NCBI GenBank assembly: GCA_039962225.1
Contig: JAMPKV010000013.1
Span: 143,159-207,158 of the forward strand
Direction of reading: 5' to 3'
DNA: 64,000 bases
Source: Microcoleus sp. AS-A8
GTDB lineage: Bacteria; Cyanobacteriota; Cyanobacteriia; Cyanobacteriales; Coleofasciculaceae
Positions 50,973-59,620 of this stretch are shown here, piece after piece. The translations under genes and the position numbers were made by a program. The stretch's first letter is position 1. Every line of letters starts with the position of its first letter. The notes beneath the pieces are model-generated. The model did not search any database. It was not told the DNA's origin and saw only the letters and a program-made list of their open reading frames with translations.

Positions 50973-52580
50973 ATGAGGAAACGCCTGAACCCACCCATCG
51001 CGGGTTTAACCTTGATCACGTTGATGGCGACGGCTGTACCCGCTCCTAGCCATGCACAACTTCCCACTTTACCGGCTCCTAGGGATTCGCAAACTCCCTC
51101 TTTCCCTGATCCGAACAATGTTCCATTTCCTACGGCACCTGCGGCTGGGGACTCGCAAATTCCCTCGTTTTCCACGCCTCCCTCAGCCCCAGAAGCACCC
51201 CCTCCTCCGCCTGGAAGTCGCCCCTCTGGATTTAGTAACTTACCACCGGAAACACCTTACACCCTGGGAGCTGGCGATCGCGTCAGAGTCGATGTATTTG
51301 ATGTTCCCGAATACAGTGGCGAGTTCGCGGTTTTAGTGGATGGTACCCTCAACCTACCGGTGATTGGTGCTGTCACCGTGCGGGGGCGGACACTGCAACA
51401 AGCGAGTGAAACCATTTCTCAACTCTACGCCCGCTACGTGAGACGCCCCCTTGTCACCGTAGGACTCCTGGCTCCCCGCCCCGTCACGATTGCCATTGCG
51501 GGTGAAGTCAATCGTCCAGGAACTTACACCGCCGGTGCTCAAGCTGGGGGTGGTGCTGGCACAACGGCTGGACAATTTCCCACCGTCACCCAGGCGATTA
51601 CTCTGGCGGGTGGTATTACTCAATCGGCTGCTGTGGGTGAGGTCAAACTTCGGCGTCGTAATTCACCAACAACCTACACCATTAACCTCTGGGCTTTATT
51701 AAACCAGGGCGACATCTCGCAAGACGTAGCCTTAAGAGATGGAGACACCCTGTTTATCCCCACGGTGGTGGATGTCAATCCCAGCGAGACTCGGACACTG
51801 GCGGATGCTAGTTTCGCTAACCGACAAGCTCAACCGATTAATATTGCGATTGTTGGCGAAGTCGCCCGTCCTGGCCCTTATGAAATCATAGGGGGTTCTG
51901 TCGGCACAGGCGGTGCCACAGGAGCCGTAACGGGAACTGTAACCGGTGTAGCGGCAGGCGGTGGCGCAGCAGGCGGCCCACCCACGATCACCAAGGCGAT
52001 TCAAGTGGCTGGAGGCATTACCTCCCAGGCTGATGTACGCTCTGTCACTATCCGGCGTCCAACTCGCTCAGGCCAATCCAAAGTAATTGAGGTCAATTTA
52101 TGGGAGATGTTGCGTACCGGTGACATCTCTCAAGACGTGATCTTACAAAATGGAGACACCATTACAATTCCCACCGCCACGGCAATTGACCCCGCAGAGG
52201 CAACCGTACTGGCTGGAGCTAGTATTTCTCCCAACACCATTGTTGTGAACGTGGTTGGGGAAGTGACCCGAGCCGGTGCTATCCCCGTGCCCCCCAACAC
52301 GCCCTTAAATCAAGCCATACTGGCGGCGGGTGGATTTAACAATCGTGCGAAGAAAAGTAAGGTTGACCTAATTCGCCTCAACCCCAACGGCTCTGTTTCC
52401 AAACGAGAAGTTGAGGTAGATTTGGCTCAGGGCATTAATGAGGAAGGTAATCCTACTTTACGCAACAACGATGTTGTGGTTGTCAGGCGCTCTACCATCG
52501 CTAGCATCGGGGATACCCTAGGCACGGTCTTGTCACCGATTACCAACTTCTTCGGCTTCTTAAACCTGTTTGGTTTTTAA
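50973..52580 (+). CDS. Polysaccharide export outer-membrane protein (OPX, Wza-like)
   Basis: An exported OPX protein of about 535 residues: signal peptide (MRKRLNPPIAGLTLITLMATAVPAPSHA), a Pro-rich linker, the poly_export domain (YTLGAGDRVRVDVFDVPEYSG, LPVIGAVTVRGRT) and at least three SLBB domains, each beginning in an IAIAGEVNRPGTY-like beta-strand. Two SLBB loops are swollen by Gly/Thr-rich stretches (AGAQAGGGAGTTAGQ; GTGGATGAVTGTVTG). The C-terminal tail (ITNFFGFLNLFGF) is the amphipathic helix that lines the outer-membrane pore. Alternative starts exist at 50865, 50940 and 50958; the signal peptide favours 50973. Divergent from the SLH-barrel gene. Confidence 0.85.
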   Translation: MRKRLNPPIAGLTLITLMATAVPAPSHAQLPTLPAPRDSQTPSFPDPNNVPFPTAPAAGDSQIPSFSTPPSAPEAPPPPPGSRPSGFSNLPPETPYTLGAGDRVRVDVFDVPEYSGEFAVLVDGTLNLPVIGAVTVRGRTLQQASETISQLYARYVRRPLVTVGLLAPRPVTIAIAGEVNRPGTYTAGAQAGGGAGTTAGQFPTVTQAITLAGGITQSAAVGEVKLRRRNSPTTYTINLWALLNQGDISQDVALRDGDTLFIPTVVDVNPSETRTLADASFANRQAQPINIAIVGEVARPGPYEIIGGSVGTGGATGAVTGTVTGVAAGGGAAGGPPTITKAIQVAGGITSQADVRSVTIRRPTRSGQSKVIEVNLWEMLRTGDISQDVILQNGDTITIPTATAIDPAEATVLAGASISPNTIVVNVVGEVTRAGAIPVPPNTPLNQAILAAGGFNNRAKKSKVDLIRLNPNGSVSKREVEVDLAQGINEEGNPTLRNNDVVVVRRSTIASIGDTLGTVLSPITNFFGFLNLFGF

Positions 52581-52622
52581 ACCGTTTAGATGGCTTGGCA
52601 ATTATTAATGAGCGGTTTTTTC
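52579..52622 (+). terminator. Weak terminator after the OPX gene
   Basis: AAACCG at 52579-52584 can pair with CGGTTT at 52613-52618, followed by more T residues. The stem is only 6 bp and overlaps the stop codon, so the assignment is tentative. Confidence 0.3.
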
Positions 52623-52878
52623 GGTTGTCTTTTGGGTTCTTAGCGCTGGTTCCTGCGACGACCGATTTAACCTTCTCGAAGGTCTCAAGCATTCGTAATG
52701 GGCTGAGGGGCGGTTAGCCAGACTCGTAATCTTCAGCCTTGATCCGCAGGTTGAGGAGCATCAATTCCCACCCTGCCTATATTCCGTGTAGTATCCTAGG
52801 CATACGGGATACACAATTAAATAAACCAGTAAATTTTTTCCAAATTCTTTCAAGTTATCAAGAGGGGCAGGGGCAAGT

Positions 52879-55206
52879 ATGGAGATGGGCAATATTCAAG
52901 ATCCATTACTACCAAACGGCAATGGTAAGCGTTTGCCGTCAATGCCGCTCATCTATCCAACTAAACCACCGGAGAATAATGATGATGATGATCTCAATCT
53001 CCGGCAGCTATTGACCGTATTCAGGCGTCGCGCCATCGTAGTGGTTGGGGTGGCGATCGCTGTAACTTCGGGAATTGGTTTTTGGAGTTTTCGTCAGGAG
53101 CCAAAGTACGAAAGTCGCTTCCAGCTGTTGGTCGAACCGGTGACAGCTGAGGGGGGAAAGCTGAACAAATTGGCACAAGTGCCCGGTGTCACTGATGTTC
53201 CCTATTCGGTTCTGGATTACGACACGCAAATTCAAGTGCTGCGTAGCCCGAATTTGATGAGTCCCATTCTTCAAGAAATCCAAAAGCGCTATCCCGACGT
53301 TAGCTACGATTCTCTCATTACCAGTACTAAGCTCAAAATTGGTCGATTTGAAGAAACGAAAATTCTAGAAGTCCGCTATCGCGACACAGACGCGAAAAAA
53401 GTTCGGGAAGTCTTACACCAGGTTGCCAGAGGTTATCTGCGGTATTCGCTGCAAGAGCGGCAGATGAACCTGAAGAAGGGTATTGAGTTTGTGGATAGTC
53501 AATTGCCTCAACTGCGCCTGCGGGTAGACAAACTCCAAGCCGAACTGCAAGCCTTTCGGCAGCGCAACGAGCTCCTCGACCCGGAAAGCCAATCCCAACA
53601 GCTCGCGATGCGGGTGAACACGATTGAGCAACAGCAGGTGGACACACAAGTCAAGATCAGAGAAAATCAGTCTCTGTATACCACCCTCACGTCACAACTG
53701 GGGCTGCAACCTGAACAAGCGATCGCGACCACTAGCCTCAGTGAAGCTCCTCGCTACCAACAACTCCTCAACCAGCTTCAAGAAATTGAAGCCAAAATTG
53801 CTAAGGAGTCAGCACGTTTTACGGAAGACAGCCCGACCATTGTTGCCCTACGCGACCAACAGCGCAATCTCCTACCTCTGCTAGAACAAGAATCCCAAAA
53901 AGTAATCGGGACGAATCTACAACAGGCCGGTGTCACCAATGATTCACCCAGTTCGATTCGTAACCAACTGTCACAGCAACTGGTAGATGCCGCTAACCAA
54001 ATTCAAGTTTTGCAAATGCGGCAAAAGGCGATCGCCCAAGCCGAACGCCTGTTAAACCAGCAAGTTAGACAAATGCCGGTGATTGCTCGCCAATACACCG
54101 ATTTACAACGAGAACTAAATGTGGCGACGGAGAGCTTAAATCGCTTTCTGGGCGTTCGGGAGGGATTGCAAATTGAAGTCGCACAGAAATCTCTGCCTTG
54201 GGAAATCATTTTAAAACCGGAAGTACCTAAATTTCCGGTTTCTCCTAATAATGAGCGGAACCTGATTTTAGGTGCGATCGCGGGTTTATTATTGGGCACG
54301 GTTGTTGCCTTAATGGTCGAACGTTTAGACAATGTTTTCCACTCTCCCGATGAACTCAAAGACCGCACCAAACTCCCACTGCTGGGTGTCATTCCCTACA
54401 GCAAACAAATCAAAGAAATCATGCCTGCGGCTACTTTGGCTGATAAAATGCCAGAGCCAGAAGATGCCGTACCCAAAAAGGGTAATCGCCGCCAGCCCCA
54501 ATGGTATAAAGCCTCGCCTTTTTTAGAATCTTTCCGTTCTCTGCATACCAATATCCGCTTTCTGGGTAGTGATACACCCATCCACTCCATAGTGATTAGC
54601 TCGGCAACACCAGGAGATGGCAAATCGACCGTTTCCGTTCACCTCGCTCAAGCGGCGGCGGCAATGGGCCAACGGGTACTATTGGTCGATGCTGACTTGC
54701 GGTTGCCTCAGGTACATAAAGTTTTGGGTTTAGACAACCACATTGGCCTGAGTAATGTGATTGCTACTGGATGCACGGCTAAACAAGCCATCCAGCGATT
54801 ACCGATGTGGGATCACCTGTATGTCTTAACCGCCGGTCAGCTTCCACCTGACCCCACTCGACTCCTATCTTCTAAGAAAATGCTGTATCTGATGGAGCAA
54901 TTTCATGCCGTTTTTGACCTTGTGATTTACGATACACCACCTGTACTAGGACTAGCTGATGGTCAACTGTTAGCCGCTCATACCAATGGCGTTGTCATGG
55001 TTGGAGGATTGGGGAAAACGGATCGGTCAATGATGATGCAATCCTTAGATCGGCTGAGAATTTCTAACGCTACTGTTTTAGGTGTGGTAGCTAACGGTGT
55101 CAAGGGCTATACCACCCAATCTTACTACCATTATCAACAGTACTATGCTCCAACTGAGTCAGAAGTGATGAAGGCGAAGAAGTTGTTGCAAAAAAGGATG
55201 GGTTAA
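52879..55206 (+). CDS. Polysaccharide co-polymerase / tyrosine autokinase (Wzc-like)
   Basis: A 775-residue BY-kinase of the PCP-2a type. TM1 (about 53-75) and a TM2 near 470-490 enclose a long periplasmic Wzz domain with coiled coil (LRVDKLQAELQAFRQRN...). The cytoplasmic kinase has Walker A SATPGDGKSTVSVH (about 576-590), Walker A' VLLVDADLR (about 600) and Walker B DLVIYDTPPV, plus a C-terminal Tyr cluster (YTTQSYYHYQQYYAP) for autophosphorylation. With the OPX gene 298 bp upstream it forms the export pair of a Wzy-dependent exopolysaccharide route; flippase and polymerase are not in this window. Confidence 0.9.
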   Translation: MEMGNIQDPLLPNGNGKRLPSMPLIYPTKPPENNDDDDLNLRQLLTVFRRRAIVVVGVAIAVTSGIGFWSFRQEPKYESRFQLLVEPVTAEGGKLNKLAQVPGVTDVPYSVLDYDTQIQVLRSPNLMSPILQEIQKRYPDVSYDSLITSTKLKIGRFEETKILEVRYRDTDAKKVREVLHQVARGYLRYSLQERQMNLKKGIEFVDSQLPQLRLRVDKLQAELQAFRQRNELLDPESQSQQLAMRVNTIEQQQVDTQVKIRENQSLYTTLTSQLGLQPEQAIATTSLSEAPRYQQLLNQLQEIEAKIAKESARFTEDSPTIVALRDQQRNLLPLLEQESQKVIGTNLQQAGVTNDSPSSIRNQLSQQLVDAANQIQVLQMRQKAIAQAERLLNQQVRQMPVIARQYTDLQRELNVATESLNRFLGVREGLQIEVAQKSLPWEIILKPEVPKFPVSPNNERNLILGAIAGLLLGTVVALMVERLDNVFHSPDELKDRTKLPLLGVIPYSKQIKEIMPAATLADKMPEPEDAVPKKGNRRQPQWYKASPFLESFRSLHTNIRFLGSDTPIHSIVISSATPGDGKSTVSVHLAQAAAAMGQRVLLVDADLRLPQVHKVLGLDNHIGLSNVIATGCTAKQAIQRLPMWDHLYVLTAGQLPPDPTRLLSSKKMLYLMEQFHAVFDLVIYDTPPVLGLADGQLLAAHTNGVVMVGGLGKTDRSMMMQSLDRLRISNATVLGVVANGVKGYTTQSYYHYQQYYAPTESEVMKAKKLLQKRMG

Positions 55207-55488
55207 TCACCGCGAAAAGAGTATTAATAAGTTCTGATACCAAGATGCATTCAAACCTATAACTCTCTCTTTTTCTTACCTCAGAGTCCTCTGTGTCTGG
55301 AGTGGTTTGTTAAATTCTACGTGAGACAGCAACTCACTATGAATTCTTGCTTGAAAGTTTATCGTGAATATCCTACCTTTTCTATTTCTTGACACAAACC
55401 TACCTCTACGAAGTAAGAGATCAAGATAAACTATTCACCGACGGAGGTAGAAAATTCCTATTATCATTAACCGCAACTTTTCAACCCC

Positions 55489-55887
55489 TTAGCCACCACT
55501 AATTTTTGCTTTATAACCCATTTGAATCAGCAGTGGAACGAGTTTCTGAGTATGGTCACCCTGAATTTCTAGAGTATTATCCTTCACCGCGCCCCCACTC
55601 CCACACTGGGTTTTGAGTTGCTTTAATAACTTAGTTAACGTTTCGGGGGTGGCTTGAAATCCACTAATGACTGTTACCGTTTTTCCCTTACGCCCCTTAC
55701 GGGAAGCTTGTACTCTCAAATCTTGCTGATTGGGAGGTAGTTCTTGAACGGCTCGCTCAGTGGCAGCAGGCTTACTTCCAGAACCAAACTCTTGATAAAC
55801 AACACGATTGCCTGTGGCATCGCCTTTTGGGCTATCGCTAGAGGATTGAGAATTAGACGATTTCCGGTTTGATTTTGATGAAGTCAT
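55489..55887 (-). CDS. SUI1/eIF1-family translation factor (YciH-like)
   Basis: About 132 residues: a disordered Ser/Asn-rich N-terminus and the SUI1 fold (VRVQASRKGRKGKTVTVISGFQ-like region, TLTKLLKQLKTQCGSGGAVKDNTLEIQGDH, LVPLLIQMGYKAK). The KGRKGK and GSGGAVKD elements are the conserved parts of the bacterial YciH/eIF1 family, which checks start-codon selection under stress. The ATG at 55887 (AAAAGG just upstream) is chosen; an in-frame start at 55983 adds a 32-residue segment unlike the family. Confidence 0.87.
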   Translation of the reverse strand: MTSSKSNRKSSNSQSSSDSPKGDATGNRVVYQEFGSGSKPAATERAVQELPPNQQDLRVQASRKGRKGKTVTVISGFQATPETLTKLLKQLKTQCGSGGAVKDNTLEIQGDHTQKLVPLLIQMGYKAKISGG

Positions 55888-56038
55888 ACCTTTTAACAAA
55901 ATAGTGAAGATGAAGTATGAAAGATGAATTTTTACTTTCTCAGGTAAACCCCTGGTAGACAAGTTGTTATGTTTATAATTCAACCTTCATACTTCAATCA
56001 TTATTGATGCGCTTTAGCGCGAGAATTAGAGTGTGCTT

Positions 56039-58285
56039 CTACGGTACCGTAATGGGAACCAAAGCATTCTCCGGTACATAAGTACGGTAAATCCCATTAT
56101 CGGCAAAAACTAAAATCAGCCGTATCGGATAATCGGGGCTAATTTGTAAATCGGCCCAAGGCACTGCCACCTCCAAGCACTGCTCAAATGCAGCTTGAGC
56201 ACGACTGGCTCTGGGATGCCAAAGCAGATGCTCTCCAGCTTCCTCAAACCAAGTTGAGGCCGTTTGTAAATTAATTCCTAGATGGTGGTGGAACAGATAG
56301 TTCAACGGTGCTTCTTCGGGAAGTTCTGCGATCGGTGCAGGACTGTTGTGCATAATTTGATCGGGATAGAACCACAACAGGTGTAATTCTGAGGGAATGT
56401 CCTTACCCGGTTGCATCCCACTTTTGAAGTCAACACGCAGGTAAAAGTTGAGGTGGTCAACTCCGTACCACAGGCGCTGAACCGCACTACTACGGTGCAT
56501 GGTGCCTCGTGCGCCCCCAATCTCCAGACGACCCGCTTTATCCCAATCCTGCTCATCTCCCTTGCCATTGATGACAGGGTGAATGAAGCTTTCGGGTTCA
56601 TGATCTCCCCGGATTTCGTGGATTTCTACCTCTTTTTTGAGACTGGGAGGAATCGGCTCATTCAAGCTGGTGTAAATGGCGCTCACATGTTCCCGAAATA
56701 ACTGGTCGAATATGGCATCGTGGTTGGAGGAATGACCCTCACCAAACCACCAGAACCAATCCGAACCTTCCGCCGCATACAACGCTTCCCAAACTTCTGG
56801 GTTATTTTCTTCCGTCGCTTCTGGATGATTCGCTAAGACTTGCCGTGCTTCTGCCAGCAAGTCCCAAGCTCGATTTTTGGCAGGGTCTCCAATCCACGTT
56901 GTGAAGCTACCATCCACCCAGGAACCACTGTGGAGTTGCTCAGATGGAATAATTTCGGTGGCTGGGAATTGTTCGATAAATTCACTCACCGTTACCAGTT
57001 TGATATCTGAATGGTCGCTCAGGGTCTGATAAAGGGATTCGAGGAAAGGGATGCCGTCTTTGTAGTAGTACTCCCAGCAATTTTCCCCATCTAGAGCAAT
57101 GGTGACCAACCAAGGGTTTTCTAAGGAGGTGCCACCTTCATGTTGCCGAGATTTTAGGGAACGAGAAATCGCTTCTAAATGTCCCACCAAATTACTAGAA
57201 GCCTGCTTCGCATCCATCGTTCCATAGGTAAAGCCAATTAAATCGGATAAGCGATGGTCTCGGAACACGATCGCCAGAGGGCCATAAGGCGTTTCCAGGC
57301 GATAGGGACGGTACAAAACTTCCGGGTCTAAAACATTCCCCGCCTCATCCCGATGGAAAAAGTGCTTCAGTGTACACCCCAACACCGCCTCATCGGAGCA
57401 AATCCACTCAAACCCTTGCTGAGCAATATAAGGTAAAATCTCAGGACTAACAGACTGCTCACTCGGCCACAACCCACGCGGCGTTCGACCAAAGCGGTCT
57501 TGATACATCGTCCACGATTTCTTCAGGTGACGAGGAATATCTTCTTCCCACTGAAAGCGATGTTGCGGCAAGTTCATCTGGGGTACAGCCCGACGCCCTG
57601 CATTTGTATCTGCCAGTAGGGGCAAAATGGGGTGGGTGTAGGGGGTTGTGGTCACTTCTAGCTGACCGGCATCCTGCATTTTCCGGTGCTGGGGAATAAT
57701 CCGACCGATAATTTCTCTCTGCTTCGAGAAAATGCGTTGGCGATCGCTTAAGGTGAAATTCCGCCCCTGCTTTAACCATCCCTCAATCTCTGGGTCATCC
57801 CAAAACAGAGGGTCAATCCAGGCTAGATTGTGCCACGCCAGCAAGTCACTAAAATCTGCGAGCGTCCAATTATCCAAACACCATTCCCGTCCTTTGTCCT
57901 GTCGTAACCCGTACAGTTCCCGGTAGCGGGGATGGGGGTCAATCAGGGTGTGGTGATTGCCATCAAAAAAATGCTCGATGATAAATTGCTTCTGTTCGGC
58001 GTTGAGCTGTTCGCTGGGCGTCAAAGCGACTTCCAGATAGGGGTCGAACGCTTTACCCGCGACATAATCTTCGAGCTGCAAAATCAGCGATGGAACCAAG
58101 TTCACTGTCTGATGCAGCTTGGGATAGCGCTCTAAAAGTAGCACTAAATCTAAGTAGTCTTTCGTACCATGTAATCGCACCCACGGTAGACGATATTGCC
58201 CTAGAGCAACAGAACCACTATCACGACATTTGTACAGGGGTTGGTGCTGATGCCAGATAAAAGCGACGTATAAGGGATGAGACAT
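56039..58285 (-). CDS. GH57 family glycoside hydrolase
   Basis: A 748-residue GH57 enzyme. Region 1 is VAFIWHQHQPLYK; HHTLIDPHPRY and NTLADFSDLLAWHNLAW follow; WICSDEAVL and ALDGENCWEYY are the conserved blocks around the catalytic residues, then a C-terminal beta domain (IGGARGTMHRSS onward). GH57 includes alpha-amylases, amylopullulanases and 4-alpha-glucanotransferases acting on glycogen; the exact specificity cannot be read. No signal peptide: probably acts on intracellular glycogen. A downstream mate is not evident. Confidence 0.9.
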   Translation of the reverse strand: MSHPLYVAFIWHQHQPLYKCRDSGSVALGQYRLPWVRLHGTKDYLDLVLLLERYPKLHQTVNLVPSLILQLEDYVAGKAFDPYLEVALTPSEQLNAEQKQFIIEHFFDGNHHTLIDPHPRYRELYGLRQDKGREWCLDNWTLADFSDLLAWHNLAWIDPLFWDDPEIEGWLKQGRNFTLSDRQRIFSKQREIIGRIIPQHRKMQDAGQLEVTTTPYTHPILPLLADTNAGRRAVPQMNLPQHRFQWEEDIPRHLKKSWTMYQDRFGRTPRGLWPSEQSVSPEILPYIAQQGFEWICSDEAVLGCTLKHFFHRDEAGNVLDPEVLYRPYRLETPYGPLAIVFRDHRLSDLIGFTYGTMDAKQASSNLVGHLEAISRSLKSRQHEGGTSLENPWLVTIALDGENCWEYYYKDGIPFLESLYQTLSDHSDIKLVTVSEFIEQFPATEIIPSEQLHSGSWVDGSFTTWIGDPAKNRAWDLLAEARQVLANHPEATEENNPEVWEALYAAEGSDWFWWFGEGHSSNHDAIFDQLFREHVSAIYTSLNEPIPPSLKKEVEIHEIRGDHEPESFIHPVINGKGDEQDWDKAGRLEIGGARGTMHRSSAVQRLWYGVDHLNFYLRVDFKSGMQPGKDIPSELHLLWFYPDQIMHNSPAPIAELPEEAPLNYLFHHHLGINLQTASTWFEEAGEHLLWHPRASRAQAAFEQCLEVAVPWADLQISPDYPIRLILVFADNGIYRTYVPENALVPITVP

Positions 58286-58315
58286 GCGTTTTGAGTCGGA
58301 TGAGACGTGTGAGTC

Positions 58316-58359
58316 AAGAGTTAGGGGAGATCACTACAGTCCTCCCCGTCTTAACTCTT
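58316..58359 (-). terminator. Hairpin downstream of the NifU-like gene
   Basis: GGGGAG (58324-58329) with CTCCCC (58342-58347), and AAGAGTTA (58316-58323) with TAACTCTT (58352-58359), form a two-part stem 20 nt beyond the stop of the minus-strand NifU-like gene. Confidence 0.5.
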
Positions 58360-58378
58360 AACTTTTAACTCAAAACGG

Positions 58379-58621
58379 CTACATGACTTGCTCAACTTCA
58401 GCAATTTCTGGGATGAATTCGCGTAAGCGCCGCTCAATCCCCATTCTCAGGGTCATGGTTGAGCTGGGGCAAGACCCGCAGGCACCTTGAAGCCGAAGTC
58501 TAACAATGGGGCCATCTAACTCAACAAGCTCGACATTGCCACCATCAGCCATCAAGTAGGGACGCAAGTCATCCAAAACTGTTTCGACGTTCTCAGGAGT
58601 TAGCGCCATTGTTGGGGACAT
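58379..58621 (-). CDS. NifU-like iron-sulfur scaffold (Nfu domain)
   Basis: An 80-residue Nfu-type protein (C-terminal NifU domain only): [23 protein letters not shown] and the cluster-binding [10 protein letters not shown] (CxxC). Such proteins carry and deliver 4Fe-4S clusters, notably to photosystem I in cyanobacteria. The length is typical for cyanobacterial NfuA/CnfU. AAGGA 9 nt upstream of the ATG. Confidence 0.92.
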   Translation of the reverse strand: MSPTMALTPENVETVLDDLRPYLMADGGNVELVELDGPIVRLRLQGACGSCPSSTMTLRMGIERRLREFIPEIAEVEQVM

Positions 58622-58822
58622 AATTGTTCATCCTTTGTGATTTTTTGCTTGAATCGCAGCTATCTTCATCCTAGCTTCCTTGAGTAGAGCAGAAAGACTA
58701 GCTTTCAGCAATTAGCTTAGTTGTCTGGTACATCGGAAGAACTAATCGTTGAGATTGGTTGTCTTCTCTACCAGCTTAATCAGCTAGCTAATCACTGAAA
58801 GATAATAGCGAATCGCTCAGGA

Positions 58823-59473
58823 TTAAACCGCTACGGGTTCGAGGAGTTTGATATTAGAAAAACTGAACTCGGTAGTGAGCCGGTTTTCTCCATCGATCGC
58901 GTGAACGACTTGGCGCGTCATAACATAATAATTGCCGACTTTCTCATAGCTCTCCTCAAACTCTCGTTTGGTCTTGAGATTGCCCGTCTTAGCCTCTCGG
59001 AAGATGGCGTTGTAGCCTGTTGAAACATAGCCTTCCCCGGTATCTAAGCTTTCGTTGGTATTAATCGTAAACGCCATCGGCCCCATCACCCGGCTCACCT
59101 GGCAAATTTCGGTACCTCGGACTTTGTAGTTCGACCCCATGGCATCACCCTTGACCAGGATTTCTACAGCACCAGTAGCGTCTGCTTCACCCAGACTAAA
59201 CTCGTTCTTCCCGTGAGCCTTCTCAAACTGCGATCGCTTGCGGTGGGTAACAATATCCCGCATTTGGTTGTAAACGCTTTCTTGAACTTTTTCGTCTTCA
59301 ATGCCAGTGACTTCTACCGTGAGGTCGCCATTAATGCGAACTTCCCCCTGGTAGACTTCATCACCCTGCTTAATTTCGATATCCGCACGGTAACCGGGGA
59401 AGTTGGCGTCCCAGGTGTAGCGGTTTTCGTAGGCGGCTTGAAACAACTCACGAGCGCTGGTTTGCTCTGTCAT
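58823..59473 (-). CDS. DUF3386 family protein
   Basis: A 216-residue soluble protein of the DUF3386 family, recognised by ARELFQAAYENRYTWDANFPGYRADI, YNQMRDIVTHRKRS and YYVMTRQVVHA. The family is restricted mainly to cyanobacteria and plastid-bearing organisms; a role is not known. It is monocistronic, downstream of the histidine kinase on the same strand. Confidence 0.85.
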   Translation of the reverse strand: MTEQTSARELFQAAYENRYTWDANFPGYRADIEIKQGDEVYQGEVRINGDLTVEVTGIEDEKVQESVYNQMRDIVTHRKRSQFEKAHGKNEFSLGEADATGAVEILVKGDAMGSNYKVRGTEICQVSRVMGPMAFTINTNESLDTGEGYVSTGYNAIFREAKTGNLKTKREFEESYEKVGNYYVMTRQVVHAIDGENRLTTEFSFSNIKLLEPVAV

Positions 59474-59620
59474 AAATTCTTAATATCAATCAACACTCTC
59501 TAGTTTAGGAATGTTTACTGAGTATTGAACTGCTCAGCCAAAAATTGCCGCACGCCAAAGAAATTGGGGATTGGACTTTTGAAGGTTGACTTTTGACTTC
59601 TTGTGCTATTTTCCAGTAGC

